Part shown: piece by piece, positions 23,435-35,273 of the stretch
Position numbering within the stretch: position 1 is the stretch's first letter
Layout: every line of letters begins with the position of its first letter
Source: Coniferiporia sulphurascens
Lineage: Eukaryota > Basidiomycota > Agaricomycetes > Hymenochaetales > Hymenochaetaceae
NCBI GenBank assembly: GCA_002794785.1
Contig: NBBA01000004.1
Location: 186,001 to 250,000, forward strand
Length of the DNA stretch: 64,000 bases
Direction of reading: 5' to 3'
Notes under the pieces: generated by a model
Database searches by the model: none
Told to the model about the DNA's origin: nothing
Seen by the model: the letters and a program-made list of their open reading frames with translations, nothing else
Translations under genes and position numbers: made by a program

Positions 23435-25324
23435 ATGGCAACTCAAAACACTAGCGATATAGATATAGAGCTCTATGTCCTTTCGCTAAACATTATAGAA
23501 TGGAGCAGACTGTGTCAGGGTGAGTTCTTCGAGTTTTTATCGTAGCGTTGGTTATTCTTATAAATCTATTTCCTATGCAGTTGCAAATTTCACGATCATA
23601 ATATATGATTTACGTATGTCGTATGAACTCTGCCGATCCCCTCGCTTGACTATCTTGTGATAGTCCTTACCCTGGACGAAGAGATTGAATTCATCTGGGT
23701 CAGTCCGTCATCACCACCGAACGTCAGGACATAATGCTATAAATCCCATACTCACAGAAAGCACGCCTGTCATTTGGAAAAGTTATTTTCCTCTTTGTAA
23801 GACCAATTTTACTTGGCGATGAACAGCCAAGTAAACGCCAGGTCCCTAGAATCGCTACCTCCTTATACTCTTAACAATGTACGTTCATCCCGATCTCTTC
23901 CAGACTGACCCGGATCACATTTACAATATGTATCCGCAGTGTGGGAATGCCGGGTGAGCCTGTCGGAGTTCCTGTCCCTGTCATGAATCTCATCAAGTCA
24001 TATTTGCCCGCTGAAGAGATGTTTTCACCTAATGTAACGTCAAATGTGTGTCGGGCGACCATCTTTTGATAGATTGTTTCCGTTACTGATGGCGGTTAAC
24101 AATTTTTTTTCTCAAGTTGTCAGTTTCGAATGAACCATTGTCACCTGTTATCCATACTCACCGAAACTTCATTTCATAGCTGTAAATCTTTAGGCATACT
24201 CCTCTCATTGGGTTATTCACCGTCTCCCAACAGGTACCGTCTGGGCGGATATTCAGCCCTTTGCGAATTTGATTATATTTATATCAACCGATGGTAAGCT
24301 ACTGCTGTCATTCTAGAATATAGCGCACTCACAGATCACACGTAGCCATATTGCAAATGAGGATCTATGCCTTGTTTGAGGGGAGCAAAAAGATATTACT
24401 CGCCACGGCCATCCCGTTCGTCATCGTTTCTATCGCGGCTCTGGTCGAACTCGTACTTTATGCTGTTGACGAACGAGGCAAGCACATTTCGCGTCCGGGG
24501 GAACACTTCGCTTATTACGATTTTCTCTCATTGGACACAGCAACCGCAACGCCACTCCCTGGCATCCCCAACTTCTGCGAGCCTCTTCACAATAATCACG
24601 GGGATACGTTCATCTACTGGGCAGAGTTGCTGTTCCTGGAAACCCTTTTCTTCGTGCTCGTCTGCGTGAAGACGTTTCAGTCCTACAGGGACGAGAAGCT
24701 CTCAGGCCTGTCCTGGTGGCACAGCGGCACTATTATGCACGTTCTACTACGGGACTCGTTCGTCTATTACTTCGGGTACGCATTTCTCCACTTCCACATT
24801 TTTCTTCTTTTCTCTGTTATCCTACTTGAACGCATACGCAGGGTGTTTGTGACGTTCCTTGTGAACGTGATTATATCTCCACTCGACGATGTACGTACCG
24901 CGAGATCTCTTCTACCCACTGCCGCACAGATCTGACGCCTTATGTGCGCCCATGCATACCCATTTAGGGACGACTGCAATTGCCTCCTTCCCTGTTCACA
25001 TCCACGATCTCAGGCGTCGTCGGCCTGCACCTCATCCTCAGTATCCGTACGAACTTCCGCGACGCGTGCGAAGATAGCCAGAAGGACGACTTCACTCTGT
25101 CGACATGGCAGGCGACGCCAAATCTGGGTTCAGGGGACTCGGGCCCGGGCCCGGGCTCGGGGGACGGGTCCGAAAACAGACCACGGGCTGGAAGCATGTT
25201 TCTCGAGATGGCGCGCCTGCCTCAGGCTGCACTGTCTGAGTCGTCTGGGTTCTTGGAGTCGGTGCAGCCTGAGGATGGCGATGAGACTGTGGGTTTGGAA
25301 GGGTGGGATGCGGTAACGTGGTGA
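23435..25324 (+). CDS. DUF6533 multi-pass membrane protein
   Basis: This is a member of the expanded basidiomycete DUF6533 family of seven-helix-like membrane proteins of unknown function. The model starts at ATG 23435 (MATQNTSDIDIELYVLSLN). Short introns join VANFTIIIYD, LLLTLDEEIEFIW and KARLSFGKVIFLF, then NRYLLILL; together these are the DUF6533 signature. Later exons encode ADIQPFANLIIFISTDAILQ, then MRIYALFEG, several hydrophobic helices (LLATAIPFVIVSIAALVELV, and IYWAELLFLETLFFVLVCV) and a conserved segment with HVLLRDSFVYYFGYAFL. The last exon begins near PPSLFTSTISGVVGLHLIL and ends in a cytosolic Gly/Pro/Ser-rich tail at TGA 25324. At least seven introns are needed; the exons around 23900-24240 (between helices 2 and 3) could not be settled. 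Substrate or ligand is unknown. Confidence 0.75.
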
Positions 25325-25632
25325 ATGTCGACTCGATTGGACTTGTTGATTGTACATTTCGAAACTTTGAAGGCATACAGCATAAACGTATTGTATGATT
25401 TTCAATTGCCAGGGTCGAACGAAAGGAAGGGGGAGTCATACAAATTGACAGTACAAATCCTGAGTGAGTGTTAGTCAAAAAAAAGACCGAAAGGAAACCA
25501 CATAGCCAACAAAATTTCTTTCCAAGACGGTAAAAAGGGGTTGACCTTAGGTTTATGCGTCATATTCGAAACTCTTAAAGACGCTCTACATCTCACTCCT
25601 ATTGGTATTATCATCTTTGCGTTTTAAAAATA

Positions 25633-25735
25633 GCCGCAATAGCTCAGCTGGGAGAGCAGTAGACTGAAGCAAATTAAAAATTGCTCATTTAGCAGATAAT
25701 TCTAAAGGTCCCCCGTTCGATCCGGGGTTGTGGCA
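25633..25735 (+). tRNA. tRNA-Phe (GAA) with intron
   Basis: The sequence folds as a cloverleaf. The acceptor GCCGCAA pairs with TTGTGGC, with discriminator A at 25735. The D-arm is AGCTCAGCTGGGAGAGC. The anticodon loop CTGAAG gives anticodon GAA and precedes an AT-rich intron of about 30 bases (about 25670-25699) at the canonical position after base 37. The T-arm contains GGTTCGATCC-like sequence (CGTTCGATCCGGG). Both halves match eukaryotic phenylalanine tRNA. Confidence 0.92.
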
Positions 25736-25744
25736 AAGCTTCTG

Positions 25745-25749
25745 TTTTT
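25745..25749 (+). terminator. RNA polymerase III terminator of the tRNA
   Basis: A run of five T residues ten bases after the tRNA 3' end is the expected polymerase III stop. Confidence 0.75.
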
Positions 25750-26043
25750 GATCGTGTTGACTACTGTGATACTGTAACTCACATCGCCGGAGTAGTTCAT
25801 TCCATGAGTCATGGTCTTACGCCTCTAACCCCAGGCGATGTTGGCTTGAACATGTGGGAGTACGCCACCTACGCTTTGACAGACAAGCCGCGGAAGAACC
25901 CCCAATAAAGCATAACCATATAAAATGCAACAAAGAGCAATAGAGGTAATACAAAAAAACACAGATTGCGCGATCTCAAGTACAAACGAACCCAGAACCA
26001 CCCAAGACGGATAGACTCCAGAAAAACCCGAACGCAAAAAAGC

Positions 26044-28338
26044 TCAGGTGAGCATCCACGGCGTCCTGTGCACCCAGCTCCGGGCGCGTTTGCCGTAGAC
26101 GTACATTGGGATTGTCATCAGGCAGACCCACATGTTGATGCCGCCGATCGTGCAGAAGGTCTTGAGGACGCCTGCCAGTGGGTGAAAAGCGAAAGCGATG
26201 AGCGATGAGTGCGTTAGTTGTTTAGTTAAGGTAGATAGGAGCGCTTACCCTGGTTCTCGATCCAGGTTGTCACGAAGTACGTCAATCCGAAGCTGAACAG
26301 GTTTTTTACGGCGCTGTGTAGGGGAGATATGAATTAGCAACTTAGAGAGGCAGCCAAGGGGAAAAGAGGCGCCACTCACTTGATCGTTGCGAACGCCTCA
26401 GGGGCATAGTTTGGGTGTGCGTCAATGACGTACGACACGACGCTGCAAAAGCCCGAGACTCAAGGTAAACAAACCATTTCATTTCCTCCCTCGAAAACTT
26501 GCACGCTTACGCTATACTCCCGACCGCCTGACCGAAGTTCAGCAGCGAGTAGAAAATAACCGGGCCGATCCACAGCTCCTCCTTACTTGCGCTAACGGCC
26601 CAGCCAAACCAGCCCATTGTAGTCGCGAGGAACAGCGGGATCGCCATTAGGAGGCGGAATCTGTCCGAACACCGAGATAGTTCAGACGCTCGTGCAGGGG
26701 AAGAAGGCGGGAAAAAAAAGAAAGAAAAAAAAGAAAGAAAAAAAAGGACGTACTCGGGCTCGTAGACGCCACCGTTCTTGCGCGACATCCATTTTACTAC
26801 CCAGTCACTTAGTGGCCCAGCGAGTAAATTGCCAAGTAAGGCTGCGATGAACGGGCCCACGCCGGAGATGAGCCCAGTTGGACCCGCCCCGAAGCCATAC
26901 CCGAATTGTGGGAGAGAGAATAGCAACGAGACGGATACAGAGAGTGCAACCACTACATCAGCAAATGTTATTAGACATTTAGCGGGGTAAAAGTTTAAGA
27001 AACGTACACCATGCACTCGTCGTCCCGTAGACGAGGACTCCCCAGGCGACTACGGGGCTCAGCAAGAGCGTGAAAGGTCGAAGTGCAACCTTGAAAAAGC
27101 TTTCCTCCGAAAAGCGATGTGACGACCAAGGCTTCATCAGCTGGAGAAACGTTCGGGGTTTCTCCTCTACCGAAGCTCCCTCGTCGACGTCTACTTTGCC
27201 GAGCTCCGTCGAGTCCTTTTCATTCGGCAAAACCTTGGCGGAAGACGAAGGGGTGGAGTTGGAGGGCTGTTTTGCATCAGCCTCGGAGGCCGTACCGATC
27301 TCTCGGCGGATGTAGGCCGTTTCCGGAACAAAAAAGATGGTCATAATAAACAGAACTCCACTCTGAAGCAGAAAGTCGTTGGGAAAGGGTCTGTCAAGCA
27401 TAGCATTAGACTTACCAGCGCCGCCTCAATTATGAAGCAAACCCTCCACGAGCTGTACGGAGATCCGTAAGTACTTGCGTAAAATAATTGCCGTCGTAAT
27501 TAGAATACTCACACATCTTGGATTAAGTAGCCATTTACGATCGAGACACCGCAAATGCCGCCCAAAAGTGCAAACTTAAGGAGGATAATGGTTCAGCAAA
27601 CCCAAAAAGGGACAAAAGACGAAGTCCATACACTCCAAACTGCGATCCACGTCCCTCTTTCATGAACGAAAAAAATGTCACTGAAACCAAGAACGGTTAG
27701 AGCAGGTATTTCCGGCATATTAAATGCCCTACGAGATGGTTGCCTCGACAAGGCACTCGATTGGGGCCATTCCTAAGCCTCCGATGACTCGGCTTGCAGT
27801 CAAGCTGCCCAAATCCTTCGCTACGGCGCTCCAAATCGCGCTTGCAAGCAATAGTGCATTGCCAATCAAGAAAATTGGCCTCCGCCCCCAGATGACGCTC
27901 GCAGGAGCCGTAAGAATGAGAACCAGACCAATGGACAGGACGAGATCGCCAGTTATCTTTGAGAGCGCTGCGACGGACGTATCGAGGTTTTCTGCAACCT
28001 GGACGAGCCCAGCACCGATGATGGGGCCAAACGCGCCTACGACGCCTGCCCCGTACGTAATCGTCAACATAAGCGCGGTTTTGCGCCAGAATGGCCAGTT
28101 CAGTGGGTCATTAGGGGAGTCAGATGGCTGGGGAATAAGGATGATGCCGCCCTTTCCGCGCTTGAGATTCGTCGCGGATGGATTAATGCGTGGCACTCCA
28201 TGACTATGCAAGTCGTCCAGGAGAGACGTTCCTTCAAGGATGCAAGTGTGTCAGTTTTCCGGACAGTTGACGCCCAAAGAGACACGTACCTGGTACGTTC
28301 TCTCCAAGGTGGCGGTCGGGCAGTATTCCAAGACCCAT
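26044..28338 (-). CDS. Major facilitator superfamily transporter
   Basis: This is a twelve-helix MFS carrier of the DHA1-like drug/polyamine group, encoded in many exons. It starts at ATG 28338 (MGLGILPDRHLGENVPG), and an intron (GTACGT donor, acceptor ending TTGAAG) joins TSLLDDLHSHG. The segment IILIPQPSDSPNDPLNW is the family hallmark before helix 1. Motif A-like WGRRP follows (ASVIWGRRPIF), then ASRVIGGLGMAPIECLVEAT, DIFFVHERGTWIAVWSVW, LLGGICGVSIVNGYLIQD, and SPYSSWRVCFIIEA. A hydrophilic central loop (YIRREIGTASEAD to TFLQLMKPW) separates the two six-helix halves. The C-terminus is LKTFCTIGGINMWVCL and ends HRTPWMLT at 26044. The intron near 26705-26750 is almost pure purine (GAAAGAAAAA repeats). 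It acts at the plasma or vacuolar membrane; the cargo is unknown. Confidence 0.88.
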
Positions 28339-29641
28339 GGCTCAGGCTGGCAGAGACGAAAACCAGGGAGAATCTCAAGCGGGGGCGGGTAACAGAGACC
28401 ATGTGCATCTTTATAGCCGTCGCGAAGATACAGAATTCTAGGCGGGGCTTGCAGTCGTCGTTGCTTGTTGAGTGGGGTCCGACGCATCGCTCCCCCCGAG
28501 GTTTCGAGGACACATGCAAAAGTCGCAATGAAATTCTCTGCCCGTCTATTGGTGTGCGTAAACCGTTGAAGCAGAGCTGCGCGGACCGCGTATATTTTCG
28601 TAGGCGCGTCGTGACTTGGCCTCGGGAGGACCTGATCAGCTGCTGGTCCAGCACAGTATTACATAATAATCTGGGGTTCGGAGTCTGTAATAAGCGTGCG
28701 GGGTAATTCAACTCGAGTACCCCTTGGCGGATATATTGGCGAGTTATCCCGTTGCAAAAGGTCTTGTTGGAGCTAGCGTCTTTCAATTGGCAGAGGCTAG
28801 ATTATTGCTTGTTAGGCACACGCATTTACTTCCGCGTGAACTTTTAACCCGACCTCTGTTTATTTTACCTCGTTTCGAAGTAAAGAGTTTGTCGCGCTTT
28901 CGGCGAGATATTCGTGTGCCGTCGTCGACATCTGCGGGTGGCGGTTCATGTAAATTTCCTCCAATCCTCCTGAGTCAAGAGAGACATTCCGCGATCTAGA
29001 CCAGTAATAATGCTACAAGGCAACATACTACGGATCAGGTTGGCGGAACGCCCGCCCGCAAACTCTGACTGCGGTCACCAGATGGGCATCATGTCCGGAC
29101 TATGCTTCCGCCGCAGGACCCCTGTGCCCCCTTGCACAAACATAATAAACGAAGAGCGCGCCGCCGGACCCGCGGTTGGGCGGAAATCATAAGAATCTCC
29201 CACCCCTCACCCCACCCACGACACTCAGAAAAAGTGGCTTCGTCGTGAGCCAGGTGGCTGAGAACTCGAAAGAGAAGGGGACCGGGTATTGGTCGGGAGG
29301 ACAACGCTGGAGTTCGAAATTTAGACGATGAGTTGCGAAGCGAAGAACCACCGCACCGCAATCGGTAGTGATGTCTTATCCTGAGAATGAAAGAAGGCAG
29401 ACAATACAGTCTATTTGCGATGCGATCTTCTGGCCATAGCTAGAAAAGCTACAGGGTGAAAAGGATCGTAACTTACGCCCGAGATCAGGAGATAACAGAA
29501 ATGTGAAAGATACAAATATGTCTTCCATTGTATTGTTGCACCATACACGAAATCAGCCATAAAGTTAGGGATATGGGGTGTGGTCAACTACATTGTACAG
29601 ATAGTCCAGGCCCTACAGCAGCCGCTCCGGTTTAGTAACAT
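28339..29641. other. Intergenic region, no supported gene
   Basis: This contains the upstream region of the MFS gene and the 3' flank of isocitrate dehydrogenase. Open frames at 28200-28706 and 29010-29361 have no domain, splice structure or coding composition. Confidence 0.45.
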
Positions 29642-31453
29642 TCATGCCTTGGTCTCAGCAAGCTTCTTCTGTAGCTTAGTCTGTTCGAAAGAAGATAAAT
29701 GAGTGCTACGAGAGGAAGACATAAAAACGCAAGGACTGACGTTGACCGCGTCCATGTACACATCGGTGATGACCCAGTGCTCACGCTTCATCTCCCTTCC
29801 GTGAATCGCGAGAGCCAGGTCCTTCGTCATGATACCGTCTTCGTCAATCACTTCAACGCACGCCGCCTCGAGGTTGTTGCAATAGGCAGCGAGAGCATCG
29901 TTGCCGTCAAGCTTGGCACGGTGCAGCAGTCCACGCGTCCACGCGAAGATCGACGCAACCGGGTTTGTCGAGGTCTCACGCCCCTTCTGATGTTCGCGGT
30001 AATGACGCGTCACCGTGCCTACGGGTGCGCCGGAATCGATTCAGAAGTTTTGTGTTATGCAGAGAAACCGGAACGAACCATGTGCAGCCTCCGCTTCGAT
30101 TGTCTGCCCGTCGGGGGTGACGAGCTCGCTGGTCATCATGCCAAGACTGCCAAAGCCTTGTGCGAGGATATCCGACTGTACGTCACCGTCGTAGTTCTTG
30201 CATGCCCAGACAAAGCCTCCCGAGGACTTAATTGCTTGGGCAACCATGTCGTCAATCAAGCGATGTTCGTAGTAAATCGACGACTCTTCGAAGAGCGTCC
30301 GGTAATGGCTACAAAGGAAAATTAGAAGACATAAGAGAGACAGGGGAGAGGAACACACCTATCATAGAGCTCTTGGAAGATATCCTTAAACCGACCATCG
30401 TACTTCTTCAAGATAGTATTTTTCGTTGACAGGAACTATACGGATTGAATAAAATCGAGTAAGTCACTGGAAGATCACGTCACTCACCAAAGGCAACTTC
30501 TTCTGTAATGCCATCTTGAACGATGAATGTGCGAAACCTGAGATAGACTGATGATGTCTCAGCGTCCCCGCCCTAGACGCTTTCTCAAACCCAGGTTCAA
30601 CGCACCTCATCCGTGTTGTACATGCTCATCGCGACACCAGGGCCCTTGAAATCATACACGTCCATCACGGTCTTCTCGCCCTCGCCCGCAGGCGTGTACA
30701 CGAGCTGCAGCTTTCCTGCGCCGGGCGCGATGAAGTCCGTGCTCCGGTACTGGTCACCGAATGCATGACGGCCGATTACGATCGGCTTCGTCCATCCAGG
30801 TACGGGCTTCGGGATCTTGGACAGCACAATGGGCTCTCGGAAGACTGTCCCTCCAAGGATATTACGTATGGTGCCGTTAGGAGAGCGCCACATCTGCTTG
30901 AGCTTGAACTCTAGATAGACGTCGACATGTGAGTTAAATCTGCATGTAATGAGACGAACATTCATGCTCACCCTCTACACGCGCCTCGTCAGGTGTAATC
31001 GTAGCGCATTTGATGCCGACATTGTACTTTTTGATCGCCTCTGCCGAGTCGATCGTCACCTGGTCGTTCGTCTGCAAAGACCACCGTCTGCAAGAGCCCC
31101 AGTTATAATTTGTATTTTACTCACTGCATTGCGATTCTCCATTCCCAGATCATAGTACTTAATGTCGAGTTGCAAATACGGCAGAACCAGCTATGGCGCA
31201 ATGCCGTCATTCGGTACCGAGCGACACCAACGTAAAATTCTCGCTCTCTCACCTCCTCACGGATCTTCTTCCAGATGATCCTGGTCATCTCATCGCCATC
31301 GAGCTCAACTACGGGATTCTTCACAACGATTTTACCACCCTGCGCGGCGGTCGCCATGAGTCGGGTAATTGGCACGTGCCTAAGCGTCGCTCTGCTCAAC
31401 GAGTACGACGCCGGCGAAACATGACTGTAGGGTCGGAGACGGGTGAGCAACAT
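29642..31453 (-). CDS. NADP-dependent isocitrate dehydrogenase
   Basis: This enzyme oxidatively decarboxylates isocitrate to 2-oxoglutarate, producing NADPH. Family-defining segments follow in order over several short introns: [170 protein letters not shown] and the end [14 protein letters not shown] 31453 gives a leader rich in Arg/Ser/Leu ([20 protein letters not shown]) that looks mitochondrial. A second ATG at 31357 (MATAAQGGK) would give the cytosolic form. No peroxisomal SKL-type end is present. The dual-start arrangement suggests two compartments from one gene. Confidence 0.93.
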
Positions 31454-32726
31454 GTTTGGGCGTCGTCTAACGAAATTTTCCAGACGCTCTGTAGGGGCAA
31501 TAGGACAGTGATGGTCGTGTCGTGGCAGGAAGCAGAGTCGTTGTAAGTTGTTGAGCTGGATTTCGGAGTCTATGGCCCCGAATCTTTGCCGCGTTATCAG
31601 ATAACCCAAAAATGGATATCAGTTGCCCGAGGACTTTCGCCAGTCAGGAACGATGGAAAATATGTTGATTGAAATAAACGGAACTAAGCAGCTAGCCACA
31701 TCGCTTTATATTTCTGTTCCTACTTATTTGAAAAACAATTCAATAACAATGCCGTGACTGCGCACTTGCATAGGGTTTCAAGACCGAGAAACGCGTACTA
31801 GGAAACAAATATACAACTAAAAACCCGATCTACATAAATTGGATACAGCCGGTGCGACTGGGCGGATGGACGATTTAAAGATTCAATCAGACCGAACACA
31901 GAGGGAAAAGGTACAAAATCGCGTTCAAACCAAATAGGTATTATTGAATCTGCATGCATATGAACTTGAAGAGCTATTGTAAAGCAAACAAGCGAAAAGC
32001 ATGCCAATTCTCAACTTATAAGGTCTCGGAATGAGCTAAAGGCGGAAAACGGTACCACAAAACTGGGGAATTAACATATCATTATTTTGTTTGGGTGGTA
32101 GAGACCACGGTCGGGCGGTCCGGCCGATATCCACGTTATGAGCTTGACAAAGCAATGACTCAGCATAAATAATCAGGGCCAACCTTTTCGTGCCGTTCTC
32201 ACGGCATTCACGGAGTTTGCCGCCGTGAAAGCGCATATATGCGAGTATAGTGTGTATCAATCTTCTCGTGTGCGGCCGTAAGCCTGCCATGGAGTCGCTA
32301 TGCAGTCAGGATTTCCTCACAGCAAAGAGTTACACATTTGATATCTACGGCAACATCTAGCCTACACTGCTCGCGTACGCGTGCAAGACACAAAAAGGTG
32401 TCGCTTCAAGGTCCCCCCAATCGACAAATATAAAAGTACAGGTGCAAAGCAATTGATAACGAAATTCATCGCAATATCCCAAGTATAAAACAATAACGCT
32501 GAGCTGATTCTGGAGGAATGAGGAGTATCATCCAAGGTGAAGTAAAGAACGACTTGGAGAAACTTATTCGATATAGACCGGAAGCAAATCTGCATGTGCA
32601 AAGCAAACGTCGCGATCAAGACACCGGTTTACGGCTGTACGGCCTAGGCATTGTCTGCAACGAAGGAGTTTGTTTGCCTAAAGCATCCACCATATTAATA
32701 TTATTTTTGTATCGATCAGAAGCCGC
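31454..32726. other. Intergenic region, no supported gene
   Basis: AT-rich, with short frames lacking domains. A TATAAA-like element on the minus strand near 31705-31712 could belong to the isocitrate dehydrogenase promoter, about 255 bases before its first ATG. Confidence 0.4.
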
Positions 32727-33564
32727 TCACATATTCGCCTCACGCGGCTTCTGCTCCTTCATCGCCCATGATCCACTGTTCCGCGTCACCCAGCGGTTGG
32801 CGCGAGATGCTTGAGTCCTTCTGCGCGTGCGCAAACGGAGGAAGTATAGAGTCGCCTTGAAGGAGATTAGGTAGAATTAGGCACACCGTTTCTATGGATA
32901 TTCGGAGAACGGGACGTACAAGGATGAGGAGAAAGGCTCCTCCAATTGACCCAATAAGCGCCGGCATAAGGACCTTGATGGCACGATTGGAGGACGAAGA
33001 GGTAGTAGCGCCCGACACTGAGGCCGCAGAAGTTGGGGGTGAAAATGTGATCGCGTCCGTGATTGTTCTAATTTTTGAGAGACAAGTCTTGCATCAAACT
33101 CAAGAGAAATGTGGGTATAAGGCTGGACACTGACATATATTCCCCTACGACGCCACCATCGTGGGTATAATCCACCAGGCATACTACGCCATTCACAGAG
33201 GACGCTGTCGAGGGTCTGGACATGCAAAACAGACACTGTAAGATATCTTCCAAGATGGTAACCAAACGAACGAGCCCACGCGATTGGGAACCCTGCGGAC
33301 TCGCCAGCTATTATTGTCGATAGCCAACATTCAGCCGTCACCGTCGCAGTAGCAGCTGTTGCCGAAGACAACAACCTGTAGAATGACACAACAGACCGAC
33401 TGAGTTCCTACGTACGCTCAGATTGAAATGATGTGCACATACGGGTCCGGCGCCGACGTCGTCATCTCTGTCTCCGTTACCGACGTTATTTGCGCACTCA
33501 CGGACGCTGAGAGCAGTGATGCCACCGCTGCGAGCGCGATAGCATACAGAAACTTGCGTGTCAT
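32727..33564 (-). CDS. Small secretory-pathway single-pass membrane protein
   Basis: ATG 33564 opens a clear signal peptide (MTRKFLYAIALAAVASLLSA, cleaved near SVSAQ). A short ectodomain follows with SVTETEMTTSAPD. Later exons give NGVVCLVDYTHDGGVVGEY. An intron (GTCAGT donor, AAATTAG acceptor) joins in phase to ITITDAITFSPPTSAASVSG, a Ser/Thr stalk. A transmembrane helix comes next (IKVLMPALIGSIGGAFLLIL). If the GTACGT donor at the helix end is used (64 bases, CTTCAAG acceptor), the helix continues as ATLYFLRLRTRRRT with a basic stop-transfer anchor and the gene ends at 32727. Unspliced, a different tail ends at 32740. The spliced form obeys the positive-inside rule. The middle exon between 33265 and 33425 is uncertain. 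Function is unknown; the layout resembles 61782-63240. Confidence 0.65.
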
Positions 33565-34172
33565 TGCTGTCGCTGTACTGGGCTCAAGAAGAGTTACGCG
33601 AGACAATAACAGAGCTGGTTGAGTGGGTGGGGGTAGATAGACGTTGCCAACAATCTAGGCCTCCGCGGTATACCAGAATGAATAGGAGGTCTATATGCGT
33701 CGATGCCGGTCCGCGGAAGCAATCAGCCCGCACTATGGCCCAAAATGGGGCAACTGCGGCGAGCGCGGACCGAATTCATTGCGGAAGGTGGGCGTGTGTA
33801 TTTAGGGGACTCAGCACGAAAGTTCAATCAGTCCCATGCACGATGTGAGTGAGAGAAAAAAGTAATAACCGAAGTCGGAGAAGAAAAGCCAGCTCCTGTA
33901 TCTTCAGGTCTGAGGTTTAGATGATTTCGATTTGACTCGGTCCGATCATGCAGGATAGAGATTCTCTTCGGCGTATTGAGTGAAGCTCGTTTCAATTGCA
34001 ATATTATCTGATTGACCCTGTGGATGATTCTTGAGTTTGTCGATTTCGAGGAGTGCATAGATGTTTTTTCCTTTTCACATCATGATGGACCGGATTTCAA
34101 ATTCCATCTTTATATGAACCTCCTATTCAAGATTGCTTACTAAGTGATGAAGTGAAATGCTACAAACGTTAT
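33565..34172. other. Intergenic region left of transposon copy 1
   Basis: No gene is supported. The first part is the upstream region of the small membrane protein. Confidence 0.4.
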
Positions 34173-34836
34173 TACTCGTGTGACCCCTGTCGCGGGCTTT
34201 CAGTTTTTTGCTCCTGCTGTCACTCAATCTCATTTTAAGCTCTTGAAATATCTCATGTGTAAACTAGACAAATTTTACTCCCCTTGCAAAAATATCAAGG
34301 TGTGTTATGTTTGCACGAATGTCCGGGACAGAGGTGCCCCCTCTTGCAAAGTTGACAGAGAACATCATAGTAGTATTTAGACTCCGATCAAAATAGCTTC
34401 GACACAGGCTGGGCGCGACTCCGCCTGCGGGCACCAGTTTTACTCGGAGTTTCAAATAGGGCCGCATTATGTCACCCCTTTTGATCATGAAAAGAATGCA
34501 TCTTAGCAAATATTCACGATATGTGTTTCTTGTAATTAGTGTGGCATCTACTGATAGGATGTATAGTACATGGTAATGTAGACGTCCTAGCAAAGCTTGG
34601 GAATGTCACGCGAGCCGAGAGACCTGAAGGAGTGTTGACCAAGATAAACCTACTGTTTTCCCTGCAGATTCACAACACGGAATTATTTCACGAAAAAAAC
34701 TTGACGGATATAAAACTACACTAATATACATTGTACATCCGTTGTGAAATTCTCTACCACTTGCTATGAATTGTGGAAGTCAGGAATTGAAGGTGGCCCC
34801 TGTTGCAAAGTTCGCAACAGGGGTCACACGATAGTA
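34173..34836. mobile_element. Non-autonomous DNA transposon (MITE-like), copy 1
   Basis: The element is bounded by imperfect terminal inverted repeats. The left end reads TACTCGTGTGACCCCTGTCG. The right end, read inward on the minus strand, is TACTATCGTGTGACCCCTGT, so the left copy lacks two bases. A TA dinucleotide sits at each edge, as expected for Tc1/mariner-type insertion. The right terminus lies in a 35-base hairpin (34793-34827, arms of 14 bases with one mismatch). A related internal motif occurs at 34332-34352 (GGTGCCCCCTCTTGCAAAG). There is no coding capacity for a transposase. A second copy is at 46986-47674. Confidence 0.65.
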
Positions 34837-35273
34837 ATTACCCCTTAGAAATCGATTGGTTCGGTTTTCCAGTAAGGTTTCGGGGCCGGGGTGTGCGCTC
34901 AATTGGTTTACATATGATACGTGAATCTAGCCCTCAACAAAAGCATTTATAATATCGTTCTTTCTCAGGAATAAATAATCGTGGAACACATAGGACATAT
35001 TTGATAGAAACCCTTACACAGCTCTGTACTCTTCGACTTGCGAATCTTCAATACCGAAACGAAGCACTAGCTCTGCCGCCCCAGCTTCCGAGTCTGAGAA
35101 ATGGTAGCGCCAAGGGCAGAATCATTTTCCAAGACTCTGTTACACAGATTACACGGACTAACAAACTACAACACGTCGCTGACATGTAAAGAATACAACA
35201 AACAAAATTACACTTCGAACTTCGATGCAGCCCTCTCTAGGCCTCGCGCTCTCAAACTTACAACAACATCCCT
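34837..35273. other. Intergenic region right of transposon copy 1
   Basis: AT-rich 3' flank of the minus-strand Rieske oxygenase gene. No gene is seen. Confidence 0.4.
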
